Shown here: positions 9,908 to 19,580 of the stretch, one piece after another
How positions within the stretch are numbered: the first letter of the stretch is position 1
Layout of the letters: the number at the start of each line of letters is the position of its first letter
Assembly: GCA_947451205.1 (NCBI GenBank)
Contig: CANFZL010000004.1
Location: 1 to 36,054, forward strand
Origin: Comamonadaceae bacterium
Lineage (GTDB): Bacteria > Pseudomonadota > Gammaproteobacteria > Burkholderiales > Burkholderiaceae_C
Direction: 5' to 3'
DNA: 36,054 bases
Notes under the pieces: model-generated
Told to the model about the DNA's origin: nothing
The model's database searches: none
Seen by the model: only the letters and a program-made list of their open reading frames with translations
Made by a program: the position numbers and the translations under genes

Positions 9908-10906
9908 ATGATGTTTCAAAAAATTGCCATCTACGGCGCAGGTTCTATCGGCGGCTGGATCGGTGCACGCTTAGCGCAGCAGCCCGGGGTTGAGCTGTCC
10001 GTTGTCGCGCGTGGCGAGACCCTGGCGGCACTGAAGACCTCTGGCCTTCGCCTGCACATGTTGGGCGTTTTGACCTCGCACAGTGCGCTCACTGCCAGCG
10101 ACCATCCGGCTGATTTAGGCGTGCAAGATCTGGTCATCGTGGCCGTCAAAGCGCCGAGTCTCGCGGATGTCGCTGCACATATCGCACCGCTCTTAGGACC
10201 GAACACGGTCGTCTTGACGGCGATGAACGGTGTTCCCTGGTGGTTCTTGCAAGGCTTTGGCGGTGCGCACGCCAACACCTCCTTGTCCAGCGTGGACCCG
10301 CAGGGCCGCATCGCTCAATCGATTCCCGCAGAGCATGTCATCGGCTGTGTGGTGCACGCCAGCTGCTCACTGCGCAGCCCGGCTGAAGTGCAACATCACT
10401 TCGGCAACGGTCTGATCATTGGTGAGCCTTCTGGCCTGGTGTCTGAGCGCGTTCAAGCCCTGCACACCTTGCTACAAAACGCCGGGTTCGACACCACGCT
10501 GTCGGCGCAAATTCAAAAAGACACTTGGTACAAGCTGTGGGGCAATATGACGATCAATCCCGTCAGCGCTTTGACCGGTGCCGCGACGGACAAAATTTTG
10601 AATGACCCATTCGTGTTGAACTTCATCTCGCAAGTCATGCTGGAGGCTAAATCGATTGGCGCAGCGATCGGGATTCCGATCGATCAAAACCCGGAAGACC
10701 GGCATGCAGTCACGCGCAAACTCGGCGCCTTTAAAACCTCGATGTTGCAAGACGTGGAGGCGAAGCGCTCGGTGGAGCTTGATGCGCTGGTCGGCGCAGT
10801 CAGAGAGTTGGGCCAGATCACGGGACTGCCGACGCCCTTCACCGATGCGCTTTATGGCTTGGCGAGATTGCGGATGCAGGAGCTGGGCTTGTACCCAACG
10901 GCCTAG
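9908..10906 (+). CDS. 2-dehydropantoate 2-reductase (ketopantoate reductase) family protein
   Basis: 332 aa; N-terminal IAIYGAGSIGGWIGARLA, KDTWYKLWGNMTINPVSALTG, KTSMLQDVEAKRSVELDALVGAV. Confidence 0.9.
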   Translation: MMFQKIAIYGAGSIGGWIGARLAQQPGVELSVVARGETLAALKTSGLRLHMLGVLTSHSALTASDHPADLGVQDLVIVAVKAPSLADVAAHIAPLLGPNTVVLTAMNGVPWWFLQGFGGAHANTSLSSVDPQGRIAQSIPAEHVIGCVVHASCSLRSPAEVQHHFGNGLIIGEPSGLVSERVQALHTLLQNAGFDTTLSAQIQKDTWYKLWGNMTINPVSALTGAATDKILNDPFVLNFISQVMLEAKSIGAAIGIPIDQNPEDRHAVTRKLGAFKTSMLQDVEAKRSVELDALVGAVRELGQITGLPTPFTDALYGLARLRMQELGLYPTA

Positions 10907-10919
10907 GCTGAACGCAAGC

Positions 10920-11681
10920 TTAAACTCCCAAAAATCCTGCCAGCGCAGCACTGGCAGCCACCGCAGGGGCGGAACCCTGCAAAACCACCAGCCCTTTTTG
11001 CAGCACGATGGCTCGGTCGGAATGGGCCAACACCTTGCGGTAGTCTCGGTCAACGATCAAGGTGGCGATGCCGCTGGCGCGGATCTGTCCGATCACGCGC
11101 CAGATGTCGGCCACGATCAGCGGTGCCAGTCCTTCAGTGGCTTCGTCCAAAATGATGAGTTCAGGGTGCTGCATCAGCGCGCGGCCGATGGACAGCATTT
11201 GCTGCTCACCACCGGACAACTGCGCACCGAGGTTGCTGATTCGCTCTTGCAACCGCGGAAAGGTTTCCAGCACCCGCTCTAGCGACCAGTCGTTGCGCCC
11301 GTCACGGCCAAGCCGGGCGGCCATCACCAAATTTTCTCGCACCGTCAGGTTGGGGAAAACGCCGCGCCCCTCGGGCACATAAGCCACACCGAGTCGCGCC
11401 ACTTCGTGCGGTTTGGCGCGCGAGCAGTCCTTGCCGAACAGCGTCAAATGTCCCTCGCGCTGCGCCACATGACCGAGTAGGCTGCGTATTAGCGTGCTTT
11501 TGCCCATGCCGTTGCGGCCGAGCAGACCGATCGTTTCACCGCGCCCGATTTGCAGGTCGATGCCGTGCAGCACATGGCTGGAACCGTACCAAGCATGGAT
11601 CGCGTGCGCGTCCAGCAGCAGATCGACAGAAGCCACCGAAACATCGTCCGACATGGATGCGGTTGCATATAGCTTGCTCAT
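10920..11681 (-). CDS. livF: ABC transporter ATP-binding protein, branched-chain amino acid type (LivF-like)
   Basis: 253 aa; GRNGMGKSTLIRSLLG, LSGGEQQMLSIGRALMQHPELIILDEATEGLAP. Confidence 0.9.
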   Translation of the reverse strand: MSKLYATASMSDDVSVASVDLLLDAHAIHAWYGSSHVLHGIDLQIGRGETIGLLGRNGMGKSTLIRSLLGHVAQREGHLTLFGKDCSRAKPHEVARLGVAYVPEGRGVFPNLTVRENLVMAARLGRDGRNDWSLERVLETFPRLQERISNLGAQLSGGEQQMLSIGRALMQHPELIILDEATEGLAPLIVADIWRVIGQIRASGIATLIVDRDYRKVLAHSDRAIVLQKGLVVLQGSAPAVAASAALAGFLGV

Positions 11682-11682
11682 G

Positions 11683-12447
11683 TCAATGCTCCCCGAGATA
11701 AGCAGCCTGCACCAGCGGATTGCTGCGTATGGCTGCCGGCGTGTCGGTCGCGATCACGCAACCATTGACCATCACCGTGATGCAGTCAGCGATGCGAAAA
11801 ATGGCGTCCATGTCATGCTCGACCAGCAAGATGGCATGCCCTTGTTTGAGTTCGGCCAACAAGGCCAGCATGCGCTCGGTTTCTTCAGCGCCCATGCCCG
11901 CCAGAGGTTCGTCGAGCAGCAGCACGTCGGGCGCCGTGGCCAGGCACATGGCGATTTCAAGCTGGCGCTTTTGGCCGTGCGACAGCAGGCCGGCATCGCG
12001 GTCCAGCAGTGGCCTCAAACCGCTGCGCTCGGCAGCGGCGTACGCTGCCGCCAGGCTTGCTTCGCAGCGCTGTGCATTCTGCCAAAAAAGCCATGGCTTT
12101 TGGATACCCGCCTGGGCCGCCAAGCGGCAGTTTTCAAGCACAGAGAAGCTCGGGTAAATCGTGTTGCGTTGGTAGCTGCGCCCCAGCCCGGCACGGGCGC
12201 GCCGCGGCTGAGTCCAGCCAGTCACGTCTTGACCCATCAACTCGACCCGGCCGCTAGACGGCTCGATTTCGCCTGACAAGATGTTGATGAGCGTGGACTT
12301 GCCCGCGCCGTTGGTGCCGATGACCGCATGCACGGTCCCGCGCTCAAGTGCCAACGAGACCTTGTCAAGCGCCAGCAGCCCGCCCCAACGGCGGCTGATC
12401 TCCTGCCCGCGCAGCAAGATGTCGGGAACGCTTTCAGACGGCTTCAT
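11683..12447 (-). CDS. livG: ABC transporter ATP-binding protein, branched-chain amino acid type (LivG-like)
   Basis: ORF 11683..12468; start at 12447 (MKPSESVPD) preferred because AAGGAG precedes it. GTNGAGKSTLINILSG, LSHGQKRQLEIAMCLATAPDVLLLDEPLAGM. Confidence 0.88.
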   Translation of the reverse strand: MKPSESVPDILLRGQEISRRWGGLLALDKVSLALERGTVHAVIGTNGAGKSTLINILSGEIEPSSGRVELMGQDVTGWTQPRRARAGLGRSYQRNTIYPSFSVLENCRLAAQAGIQKPWLFWQNAQRCEASLAAAYAAAERSGLRPLLDRDAGLLSHGQKRQLEIAMCLATAPDVLLLDEPLAGMGAEETERMLALLAELKQGHAILLVEHDMDAIFRIADCITVMVNGCVIATDTPAAIRSNPLVQAAYLGEH

Positions 12448-13429
12448 GGCGCGCTCCTTCTTCTTCACCGCGACGACCGGTCAGCCGTGCCTTGATTTGT
12501 CCTGGTAAACCCACCAGACCGCGCGGCAGCAAGACCACGCTGGCGATGATGGTCAAGCCCAAACCCATGTTCCAATGTTTCGCAAAGGCGCCAAAGATCG
12601 CTTCAGATTTGAAGAATTCCTGTAGCAGCGCAAAGGCAAACGCACCGATCAGCGCACCACGCAAATCGCCGAGCCCACCCAAAATAATCATGATGAGCAC
12701 CGCACCCGAGAGGTGCCAGCTCATCATCTCGGGATTTACGTAGCCGTCTTTGATGGCGAACAGAAATCCCGCCAGACCGGCAATGCCGCCAGAAATCACA
12801 AAGGCACCCAGCTTGTAGGGGTAGGTCGAAAAACCGGTGGCCCGCATGCGCTGTTCGTTGACGCGAATGCCTGAGAGCGCCCGGCCAAAACGTGAGCGCA
12901 ACAGCAGCGCTAAAAAGCCGAACACCGCCACCAACACAGCCAGTGTGAAACCGTACAACACGTGTGCGTTGTCCAGGTCAAGCCATGTGCCTAGCGTCGG
13001 TTTGACCATCAGGTAAATGCCGTCTGTGCCGCCGCCCAGTGGTGTGTCATGCACCACGTAATAGGCCATCTGCGCGAAGGCCAAGGTGACCATGATGAAG
13101 TAAACACCCTTGGTCCGCAGCGACAAGGCACCGACCATCAAGGCGTAAGCGCTGGCGGCCAGCACGCTGGCCGGCAGCAACCAAGCCAGCGACGACGCAT
13201 CGGTGGGCGAGGCCAGCAACACCGCCGCGTACGCGCCAATCCCAAAGAAGGCGGCATGGCCAAAGCACACCAAGCCGGTGGTGCCCACCAGCAACTCCAG
13301 GCTGAGCGCAAAGACCGCAAAGATCATGATCTTGGTGACCAAGTCAATGCCGTAGCTGCCGCTGACCAACGGGTAAAGCCCTAACGCCACAAAGGACGCG
13401 ATGGCGAATAAATTTTTAGAATTGAACAT
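12434..13429 (-). CDS. livM: ABC transporter permease, branched-chain amino acid type (LivM-like)
   Basis: 331 aa hydrophobic; SLELLVGTTGLVCFGHAAFFGIGAYAAV, GAVLIMIILGGLGDLRGALIGAF. Confidence 0.9.
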   Translation of the reverse strand: MFNSKNLFAIASFVALGLYPLVSGSYGIDLVTKIMIFAVFALSLELLVGTTGLVCFGHAAFFGIGAYAAVLLASPTDASSLAWLLPASVLAASAYALMVGALSLRTKGVYFIMVTLAFAQMAYYVVHDTPLGGGTDGIYLMVKPTLGTWLDLDNAHVLYGFTLAVLVAVFGFLALLLRSRFGRALSGIRVNEQRMRATGFSTYPYKLGAFVISGGIAGLAGFLFAIKDGYVNPEMMSWHLSGAVLIMIILGGLGDLRGALIGAFAFALLQEFFKSEAIFGAFAKHWNMGLGLTIIASVVLLPRGLVGLPGQIKARLTGRRGEEEGARHEAV

Positions 13430-13432
13430 CGC

Positions 13433-14320
13433 TCATCCCGCCTTGAAAAGTCCGTCCGGCTTCCACAGCAGGATCAAGGCCATCAGCACATAGACCAACA
13501 CACCGGCGGCTTCGGGTAGCAACACCTTGCCAAAGGTGTCGACCACACCGATCAACAGCGATGCCAGGAGCGCTCCCCTTATGGAGCCAATGCCGCCGAT
13601 GACCACCACCACAAAACAGATGATGAGCACACTGTTGCCCATGCCCGGGTAAACCGACGACACCGGTGCGGCCACCATGCCGGCCAACACAGCAATCGCT
13701 ACGCCCGCAGCGAATACCACGCGGTATAAAAATTTGATGTCAATGCCCAGCGACTGCACCATTTCGCGGTTCGTGCTGCCGGCGCGGATCATCATGCCCA
13801 GCCGCGTGCGCGTGAACACCAGGTACATGCCGAGCGCCAACACCAAACAAACCGCCGACACAAACAGACGGTAAACCGGGTAGGTCATGACGTCGCCCAA
13901 TGCCAGCGTGCCGGACAGCAGCGCCGGCACATCGACGCCATGCACGTCGTCGCCCACCAAGATGCTGCGCAACTCTTCAAAGACCAGAATCAAACCGTAG
14001 GTCATGAGCACCTGCTGCAGGTGTTCGCGGTCGTACAAGAAGCTGTAAAACGCCCATTCGAGCACGTAGCCCAGAATCACCGCCAGCACCAGCCCGACGC
14101 ACAAGGTAGCGAAAAATCCGCCGCCAAACGTCATCGCTACAAACGGTGCCAGCGCGTACGCCATGTAGGCGCCGATCATGTAGAAACTGCCATGCGCCAA
14201 GTTGATGACGCCCATGATTCCGAAGATCAGTGTCAAGCCTGAGGCCACCAAAAACAGCAGCAAGCCGTATTGCAGTGCGTTCAGGCACTGAATTAAAAAG
14301 ATCGACAAATCCATGGGCAA
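13433..14320 (-). CDS. livH: ABC transporter permease, branched-chain amino acid type (LivH-like)
   Basis: 295 aa; SGLTLIFGIMGVINLAHGSFYMIGAYMAY, VVVVIGGIGSIRGALLASLLIG. Confidence 0.9.
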   Translation of the reverse strand: MPMDLSIFLIQCLNALQYGLLLFLVASGLTLIFGIMGVINLAHGSFYMIGAYMAYALAPFVAMTFGGGFFATLCVGLVLAVILGYVLEWAFYSFLYDREHLQQVLMTYGLILVFEELRSILVGDDVHGVDVPALLSGTLALGDVMTYPVYRLFVSAVCLVLALGMYLVFTRTRLGMMIRAGSTNREMVQSLGIDIKFLYRVVFAAGVAIAVLAGMVAAPVSSVYPGMGNSVLIICFVVVVIGGIGSIRGALLASLLIGVVDTFGKVLLPEAAGVLVYVLMALILLWKPDGLFKAG

Positions 14321-14338
14321 ACCTCTGTGCAGAGCGGT

Positions 14339-15523
14339 TTAAAGACGGCAGCCACGGCCAGGGTCAGACAAGCCTTTGCTGGCAATCCCAATCACTTTAT
14401 TTTCTTTGCCTGTGACCTGGCGCAAGTAAAAGTCTTGCACCGGGTTGTTCGACTTGGAAATGGTGAAGGGGCCGCGTGGGCTGTCAATTTTGGCTTTGTG
14501 CAGGGCAGCAGCAAATTCGGCTTTCTTGCTCACATCGCCTTTGACGGCGCTCAGGCCAATACCCAGCATTTGACCGGCGTCGTAACCTTGCACAGCGTAA
14601 ACGTCAGGCTGCAATTTATAGGCCTTGGCGTAGCTCAGGCGAAAGGCGTTGTCGCGCGGCGTGCCAAGGCTGTCCGCGTAATGTAGCGCCGTCAGCAGGC
14701 CGTCGGCGTCGGCGCCTTGGGCTTCCAGCGTGCCATCGGTCAGGAAGCCTGAACCGTACAGCGGGATATTTTTCTTCAATCCGGCTGCCGCGTAGTCCTT
14801 GACAAATTTCACCGCGCCGCCGCCAGCAAAAAAGGTGTAAACCGCATCCGGCTTGGTGGCGGCAATGTCGGTCAGCAGGGATTGAAACTCGACGTTCGGG
14901 AACGGCAAGCTGAGTTCTTTGACGACTTTACCGCCACCTTTTTCAAAGGCTTCTTTGAACCCTTTCACGGACTCGTCGCCGGCTGCGTATTTCCAGGTGA
15001 TGGTGACGACCTTTTTAAGTCCTTTTTTAGCCATGACTTCGCCCATGGCGTAGCCGGGTTGCCAGTTGGAAAAGGAGCTGCGGAAAATATTGACGGCGCA
15101 CATTGGGCCCGTCACGGCGTCAGCACCCGCGTTGGGCACGATCAACAACGTACCGCTGTCTTTGGCCACTTTGGCCATGGCCATGGCCACGCCTGAATGC
15201 ACGGTGCCGATCAGCACATCCACGTTGTCACGCTTGATCAGTTTGTTGACGTTGTCCGTTGCCTTGGAGGGGTCCGACTCGTCGTCGACTTTGAAGAACT
15301 CGATCTCACGACCACCCAGCTTGCCGCCGTTTTCAGCGACGTACAGACGAAAACCATTTTCAATCGCCGTGCCCAGTGAGGCAAAAGTGCCGGTGTACGG
15401 CAGCATCAGGCCGACTTTGAGCTTGGCCGGCGCTTGTGCCAGCGCAGTGCTGGCGCTGGCCAGCAAACTGAGGGCGGCTAGGGCGGCCACGAGCGGGCGG
15501 CGGGTCATTTGGATTGGTTTCAT
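14339..15523 (-). CDS. livK: ABC transporter periplasmic substrate-binding protein (LivK-like, type I)
   Basis: 394 aa; signal peptide MTRRPLVAALAALSLLASASTALAQ, LKVGLMLPYTGTFASLGTAIENGFRLYVAENGGKLGGREIEF. Confidence 0.9.
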   Translation of the reverse strand: MKPIQMTRRPLVAALAALSLLASASTALAQAPAKLKVGLMLPYTGTFASLGTAIENGFRLYVAENGGKLGGREIEFFKVDDESDPSKATDNVNKLIKRDNVDVLIGTVHSGVAMAMAKVAKDSGTLLIVPNAGADAVTGPMCAVNIFRSSFSNWQPGYAMGEVMAKKGLKKVVTITWKYAAGDESVKGFKEAFEKGGGKVVKELSLPFPNVEFQSLLTDIAATKPDAVYTFFAGGGAVKFVKDYAAAGLKKNIPLYGSGFLTDGTLEAQGADADGLLTALHYADSLGTPRDNAFRLSYAKAYKLQPDVYAVQGYDAGQMLGIGLSAVKGDVSKKAEFAAALHKAKIDSPRGPFTISKSNNPVQDFYLRQVTGKENKVIGIASKGLSDPGRGCRL

Positions 15524-15544
15524 CTTGTCTCCTTCGGGTGGTTG

Positions 15545-16366
15545 TTAGGCTGGCTGGGTGAGTGGAAAATGGTGTTTGAAAAATGCTTCAATGCGCGCGA
15601 TCAACTGCGCTGGCTGGTCGCGGTGCGGGGAATGGCCGCATTCTGCCAGTTCAAACAACTCGGTCTGCGGCACGCTTGTGGCAATGTCGCGAATTTGGCT
15701 CAGTGTGCCGTACTCGTCGTCGAGTCCCTGTATCGCCAACAACGGGCAAGTGATGGTGGCAACGTCCGCCACGATCGTCCATGACCGGAAAGCCGGGTCT
15801 AGCCAGATTTTGTTCCAGCCCCAAAAAGCAGAATCGGGGTCTGCATGGTGGCGCGCCAAGCGCTGGCGCAAATCGGTTTCTACATAAGCTGTGCGCGTTT
15901 TAGCAATGCTGCTGACCGAGATGTCTTCCACCCTGATGTGCGGCGCCAAGAGCACCGCGCCGGCCACACGATTCGGGAAACGTGCAGCGTACAGCAAAGC
16001 GATCGAGCCACCATCGCTGTGGCCCAGCAAGCAAGGTGGGTTGGCAGCGGTGTCCACGCCCAAGGCCAGCAGCAAAGCGGGCAACACCTCATGCGCTTGG
16101 CGGTGCATGAAGTCGGGCGCCCAAACGTCGTCAGCCGCACGTGGGGTCGACTGGCCGTAGCCGGGTCGTGAATAGACCAGCCCGCGGCAGCCCAAGGCAC
16201 GGCACAGCGTCTGCGGGAAGTCGCGCCACATCGACAACGAGCCTAGACCTTCGTGCAAAAAAACCAGCAGCGGCGCGTCGGAATTTTCTTCGCCCAGCCA
16301 CTGGTATTCGACGCGCACAGCCCGTCCAGCCCAATCGATCTCGGCCGTCAAGGTGCTCTGCATCAT
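15545..16366 (-). CDS. Alpha/beta hydrolase associated with box (benzoyl-CoA oxidation) locus
   Basis: 273 aa; LVFLHEGLGSLSMWRDFP, LLGHSDGGSIALLYAARFP (GHSDGG nucleophile elbow), ECGHSPHRDQP; 4-nt overlap with the upstream ligase gene. Confidence 0.85.
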   Translation of the reverse strand: MMQSTLTAEIDWAGRAVRVEYQWLGEENSDAPLLVFLHEGLGSLSMWRDFPQTLCRALGCRGLVYSRPGYGQSTPRAADDVWAPDFMHRQAHEVLPALLLALGVDTAANPPCLLGHSDGGSIALLYAARFPNRVAGAVLLAPHIRVEDISVSSIAKTRTAYVETDLRQRLARHHADPDSAFWGWNKIWLDPAFRSWTIVADVATITCPLLAIQGLDDEYGTLSQIRDIATSVPQTELFELAECGHSPHRDQPAQLIARIEAFFKHHFPLTQPA

Positions 16367-17946
16367 GCGGATGTCTTGTCCATGTCGCGCAGTTTGAAGC
16401 GCTGAATCTTGCCAGTAGCCGTCTTCGGCAACTCCGGCAAAAACTCGATCACGCGCGGGTATTTGTACGGGGCCAAGCGTTCTTTGACAAAGGCCTTGAG
16501 TTCATCGGCCGTGGCCATTTGCCCCGACTTGAGCACCACGAAAGCCTTGGTTTTGGTCAAACCCTCGCTGTCGGTCATGCCGATCACAGCAGCTTCCAGC
16601 ACAGCCGAGTGCTGCACCAAAGTCGCTTCGACTTCGAATGGCGACACATAAATGCCGCTGACCTTGAGCATGTCGTCGCTGCGGCCGGAGTAGGTGTAAG
16701 TGCCGTCGGCGTTGCGCACATATTTGTCGCCGCTCTTGGTCCAAGCGCCCTGAAAGGTTTCGCGCGTTTTGTCGCGGTTGCCCCAGTACAGCAAAGCTGC
16801 ACTCGGGCCGCGCACGTAAAGGTCGCCGGTCTCGCCATCGGCGACCGGCAAGCCGTCGTCACCGCGCAACTCGACGTCATAGCCAGGCACCGGCCAGCCG
16901 GTGGTGCCGTAGCGCACTTTGCCGGGAATGTTGGACACATAAATATGCAACATCTCGGTGGAACCGATGCCGTCAATGATCTCTACGCCGTAGTGGGCGG
17001 TGAAACGCTGACCCAAGTCAGCCGGCAAGGCTTCGCCAGCAGACGACACCAAACGCAAAGCCACTTCGTTTTTGGCGGGTAAGTTCGCCGAGGCCAGCAT
17101 GCCCGCGAAGCCTGTCGGTGCGCCAAAAAAGACCGTCGGCTGCTGCTCTTTCCAGCGCTTGAAGGTGGCGTCGGGCGTCGGCCGCTCAGCCATTAGCACA
17201 ACGGTCGCGCCCACGCTCAAGGGAAAACTCAAACCGTTGCCCAAGCCGTAGGCAAAAAAGAGCTTGGCGGCTGAAAAGCAGACATCTTTTTCTTGCAAGC
17301 CGAGAACGGCTTTGCCATACAACTCGGCGGTCCAGTAGGGATTGGCGTGGGTGTGGGTGGTGCCTTTCGGACGGCCGGTGGAGCCTGACGAATACAACCA
17401 AAAACCAGGATCGTCCGGGCTGGTCGCCGCCGCTTTCTCCAAGGGCGCGCTGCGCTCGATCAAAGCGTCCAAAGATACTTCGCCATTTATTAATGTTGCG
17501 GCTGGTCGGGACACCACCACAGCCTGGACTTCATGTCCGCCCTGCGCCATGGCTTGTCGCAAGATCGGCAGCAGCGCGTCCGACACCAACGCGGCCTGCG
17601 AGCGGCTGTGCTGCAACATGAAGGCGTAGTCGTCGGCGGTCAGCAGGGTGTTCACCGCCACCGGAACCAGCCCGGCGTACATCGCGCCCAGAAAACTCAG
17701 CACCCAGTCGCTGCTGTCGTGCATGAGCAGCAGCACGCGCTCTTCACGGCGCAGACCCAGTGCCAGCAAGCCGGCAGCGACGCGCCTAATCCGTTCCGCC
17801 AACTCGCCATAGCTGAGCTGCCCGACATCATCGATCAGGGCGATTTTGGCGGGCCGGCTGACGTTGCAGTCAATCAGGTGCTGCGCAAAATTAAAGCGTG
17901 GGCCGGGGGTCGCTGGCCGTGAGCCTTGTGCAAGTGTTGGTGCCAT
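16363..17946 (-). CDS. bclA: Benzoate-CoA ligase family protein
   Basis: 527 aa; FWLYSSGSTGRPKGTTHTHANPYWTAELYGKAVLGLQEKDVCFSAAKLFFAYGLGNGLSFP, GSTEMLHIYVSN, KTATGKIQRFKLR; located in box locus. Confidence 0.92.
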   Translation of the reverse strand: MAPTLAQGSRPATPGPRFNFAQHLIDCNVSRPAKIALIDDVGQLSYGELAERIRRVAAGLLALGLRREERVLLLMHDSSDWVLSFLGAMYAGLVPVAVNTLLTADDYAFMLQHSRSQAALVSDALLPILRQAMAQGGHEVQAVVVSRPAATLINGEVSLDALIERSAPLEKAAATSPDDPGFWLYSSGSTGRPKGTTHTHANPYWTAELYGKAVLGLQEKDVCFSAAKLFFAYGLGNGLSFPLSVGATVVLMAERPTPDATFKRWKEQQPTVFFGAPTGFAGMLASANLPAKNEVALRLVSSAGEALPADLGQRFTAHYGVEIIDGIGSTEMLHIYVSNIPGKVRYGTTGWPVPGYDVELRGDDGLPVADGETGDLYVRGPSAALLYWGNRDKTRETFQGAWTKSGDKYVRNADGTYTYSGRSDDMLKVSGIYVSPFEVEATLVQHSAVLEAAVIGMTDSEGLTKTKAFVVLKSGQMATADELKAFVKERLAPYKYPRVIEFLPELPKTATGKIQRFKLRDMDKTSA

Positions 17947-17984
17947 GTTTGTCTCCTCAATCTCATTTTTAACAGGGCAAGCGC

Positions 17985-19547
17985 TTATTCATTGACAGGT
18001 TTCAAGTGCGCCAGCACTGCTGTGCTGGCCTGCACGGCGCTGCGGCGGTGGTAAAAATTGAGCGCCCGAAGGCCGCCCAGTTCTTCGCCACCACCCGCGC
18101 GGCCAGGCCCGCCGTGCAGCGACTGCGGCATCACGTTGCCGTGGCCCGTGTGCAGTGCCGCCACGTCGGGCGAAATGATGTGCACGCGGCCGTGGCTGTC
18201 GGCCAGTTCCAGTGCGGCGCTGGCCAGCGCAGCCGGGTCACTGCCGTATAGCGACGTGACCAGCGAGCCTTGACCGCGTCGCACCAGCGCCAGCGCATGG
18301 GCGATGTCGCGGTAAGGCACCAGGGTGGCGACCGGGCCAAAGACTTCGGTGTCGTGCACATGGCGCGAGGCATCGCTGACCTCTGCCGTGCGCAGCCCCA
18401 GCAAGGTCGGGCCGACGCAGCAAGCGATGGCTGGATCGGCATCGACCAGCGCATGGGCAGCGCCGTCGTGCAGCACTTCGGCTTCGGTTTTGAGCAGCGC
18501 CAAGCCTTCCTGCACAGTGTTGAATTGTGCGCGGTTCACCAGCGCGCCCATGCGCACCGTCTCGTTGCGAGGGTTGCCCACCGTTGTTTTGACCAACCTG
18601 GCGCTGATGGCAGCAGCAACCTCTTTGTAAACAGCTTGCGGCACCAGCACGCGGCGAATCGCCGTGCATTTCTGGCCTGACTTGACCGTCATTTCGCGGG
18701 CCACTTCTTTGGCCAACAACTCGAGTGCTTCGGCGCCAGCATCTGGCAAGAGCAGTGCCGAGTTCAAGCTGTCGGCTTCGATGTTGACGCGGACTGAGCG
18801 CTGTGTGACGGCGGGATGCGAACGAATGACCGCGGCGGTGGCTGCCGAGCCGGTGAAGGACACCACGTCAAAGGCTTGCAACTGGTCCAGCAAACCGGCT
18901 GAACTGCCGCATATGACGGACAGTGCGCCCGCCGGCAAGACGCCGGCGTTCACCACGTCTTGCACCATGCGCTGCGTCAGCCAAGCGGTGGCCGTGGCCG
19001 GCTTGATGATCACCGGCACACCCGAGAGCAGCGCAGGCGCGGCTTTTTCCCACAAGCCCCACGCGGGGAAATTAAAGGCATTGATGAAGAGCGCCACACC
19101 GCGGGTTGGCGTCATCACATGCTGAGACTGAAACAGCGGGTCTTTGCCCAAACGCGCGCTGTCACCGTCTAACAGGTGATGCCGATCACCCAGCGATTCG
19201 CCCATCTTGGCGTAGCTGCCGAGCGTGAAAAAACCGCCGTCGATGTCGACTGCCGTGTCGTTTTTCACGGTGCCGCTGTTGGCGGTGGCGATGGCGTAGT
19301 AAGCCTCGCGGTTGGCTTGCAAGACCTTGCCGACTTCCGCCAACAGAGCAGCCCGTTGTCGGTAGCTCAACTGCCGCAAGGCGCTGCCGCCTTGCTCGCG
19401 GGCAAAGGCAAAAGCTTCAGCCAGATCCATACCCGTGGCGTCGACGCGCACCAGCGGCGTGCCCAGCACAGGGTCGACCAGTTCGGTGCCTGCACCACTG
19501 CCGTTTTGCCAACGGCCGGCCAAAAAATTAGGGAGAAGTTCAGTCAT
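17985..19547 (-). CDS. boxD: 3,4-dehydroadipyl-CoA semialdehyde dehydrogenase (BoxD/PaaZ-type ALDH)
   Basis: 520 aa; FNFPAWGLWEKAAPALLSGVPVIIKPAT, VVSFTGSAATAAVI, VKSGQKCTAIRRVLVP, MPQSLHGGPGRAGGGEELGGLRALNFYHRRSAVQ; typical of box-cluster ALDH. Confidence 0.9.
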   Translation of the reverse strand: MTELLPNFLAGRWQNGSGAGTELVDPVLGTPLVRVDATGMDLAEAFAFAREQGGSALRQLSYRQRAALLAEVGKVLQANREAYYAIATANSGTVKNDTAVDIDGGFFTLGSYAKMGESLGDRHHLLDGDSARLGKDPLFQSQHVMTPTRGVALFINAFNFPAWGLWEKAAPALLSGVPVIIKPATATAWLTQRMVQDVVNAGVLPAGALSVICGSSAGLLDQLQAFDVVSFTGSAATAAVIRSHPAVTQRSVRVNIEADSLNSALLLPDAGAEALELLAKEVAREMTVKSGQKCTAIRRVLVPQAVYKEVAAAISARLVKTTVGNPRNETVRMGALVNRAQFNTVQEGLALLKTEAEVLHDGAAHALVDADPAIACCVGPTLLGLRTAEVSDASRHVHDTEVFGPVATLVPYRDIAHALALVRRGQGSLVTSLYGSDPAALASAALELADSHGRVHIISPDVAALHTGHGNVMPQSLHGGPGRAGGGEELGGLRALNFYHRRSAVQASTAVLAHLKPVNE

Positions 19548-19580
19548 GTGAGTTTTTCTGCGTTGTCTGGTGTGTCTGGT

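Noticed and set aside
11494-12276. 260-aa plus-strand ORF
   Set aside because: Antisense to livF/livG coding sequence; no recognisable domain.
16141-17082. 313-aa plus-strand ORF
   Set aside because: Antisense to benzoate-CoA ligase and hydrolase; shadow ORF.
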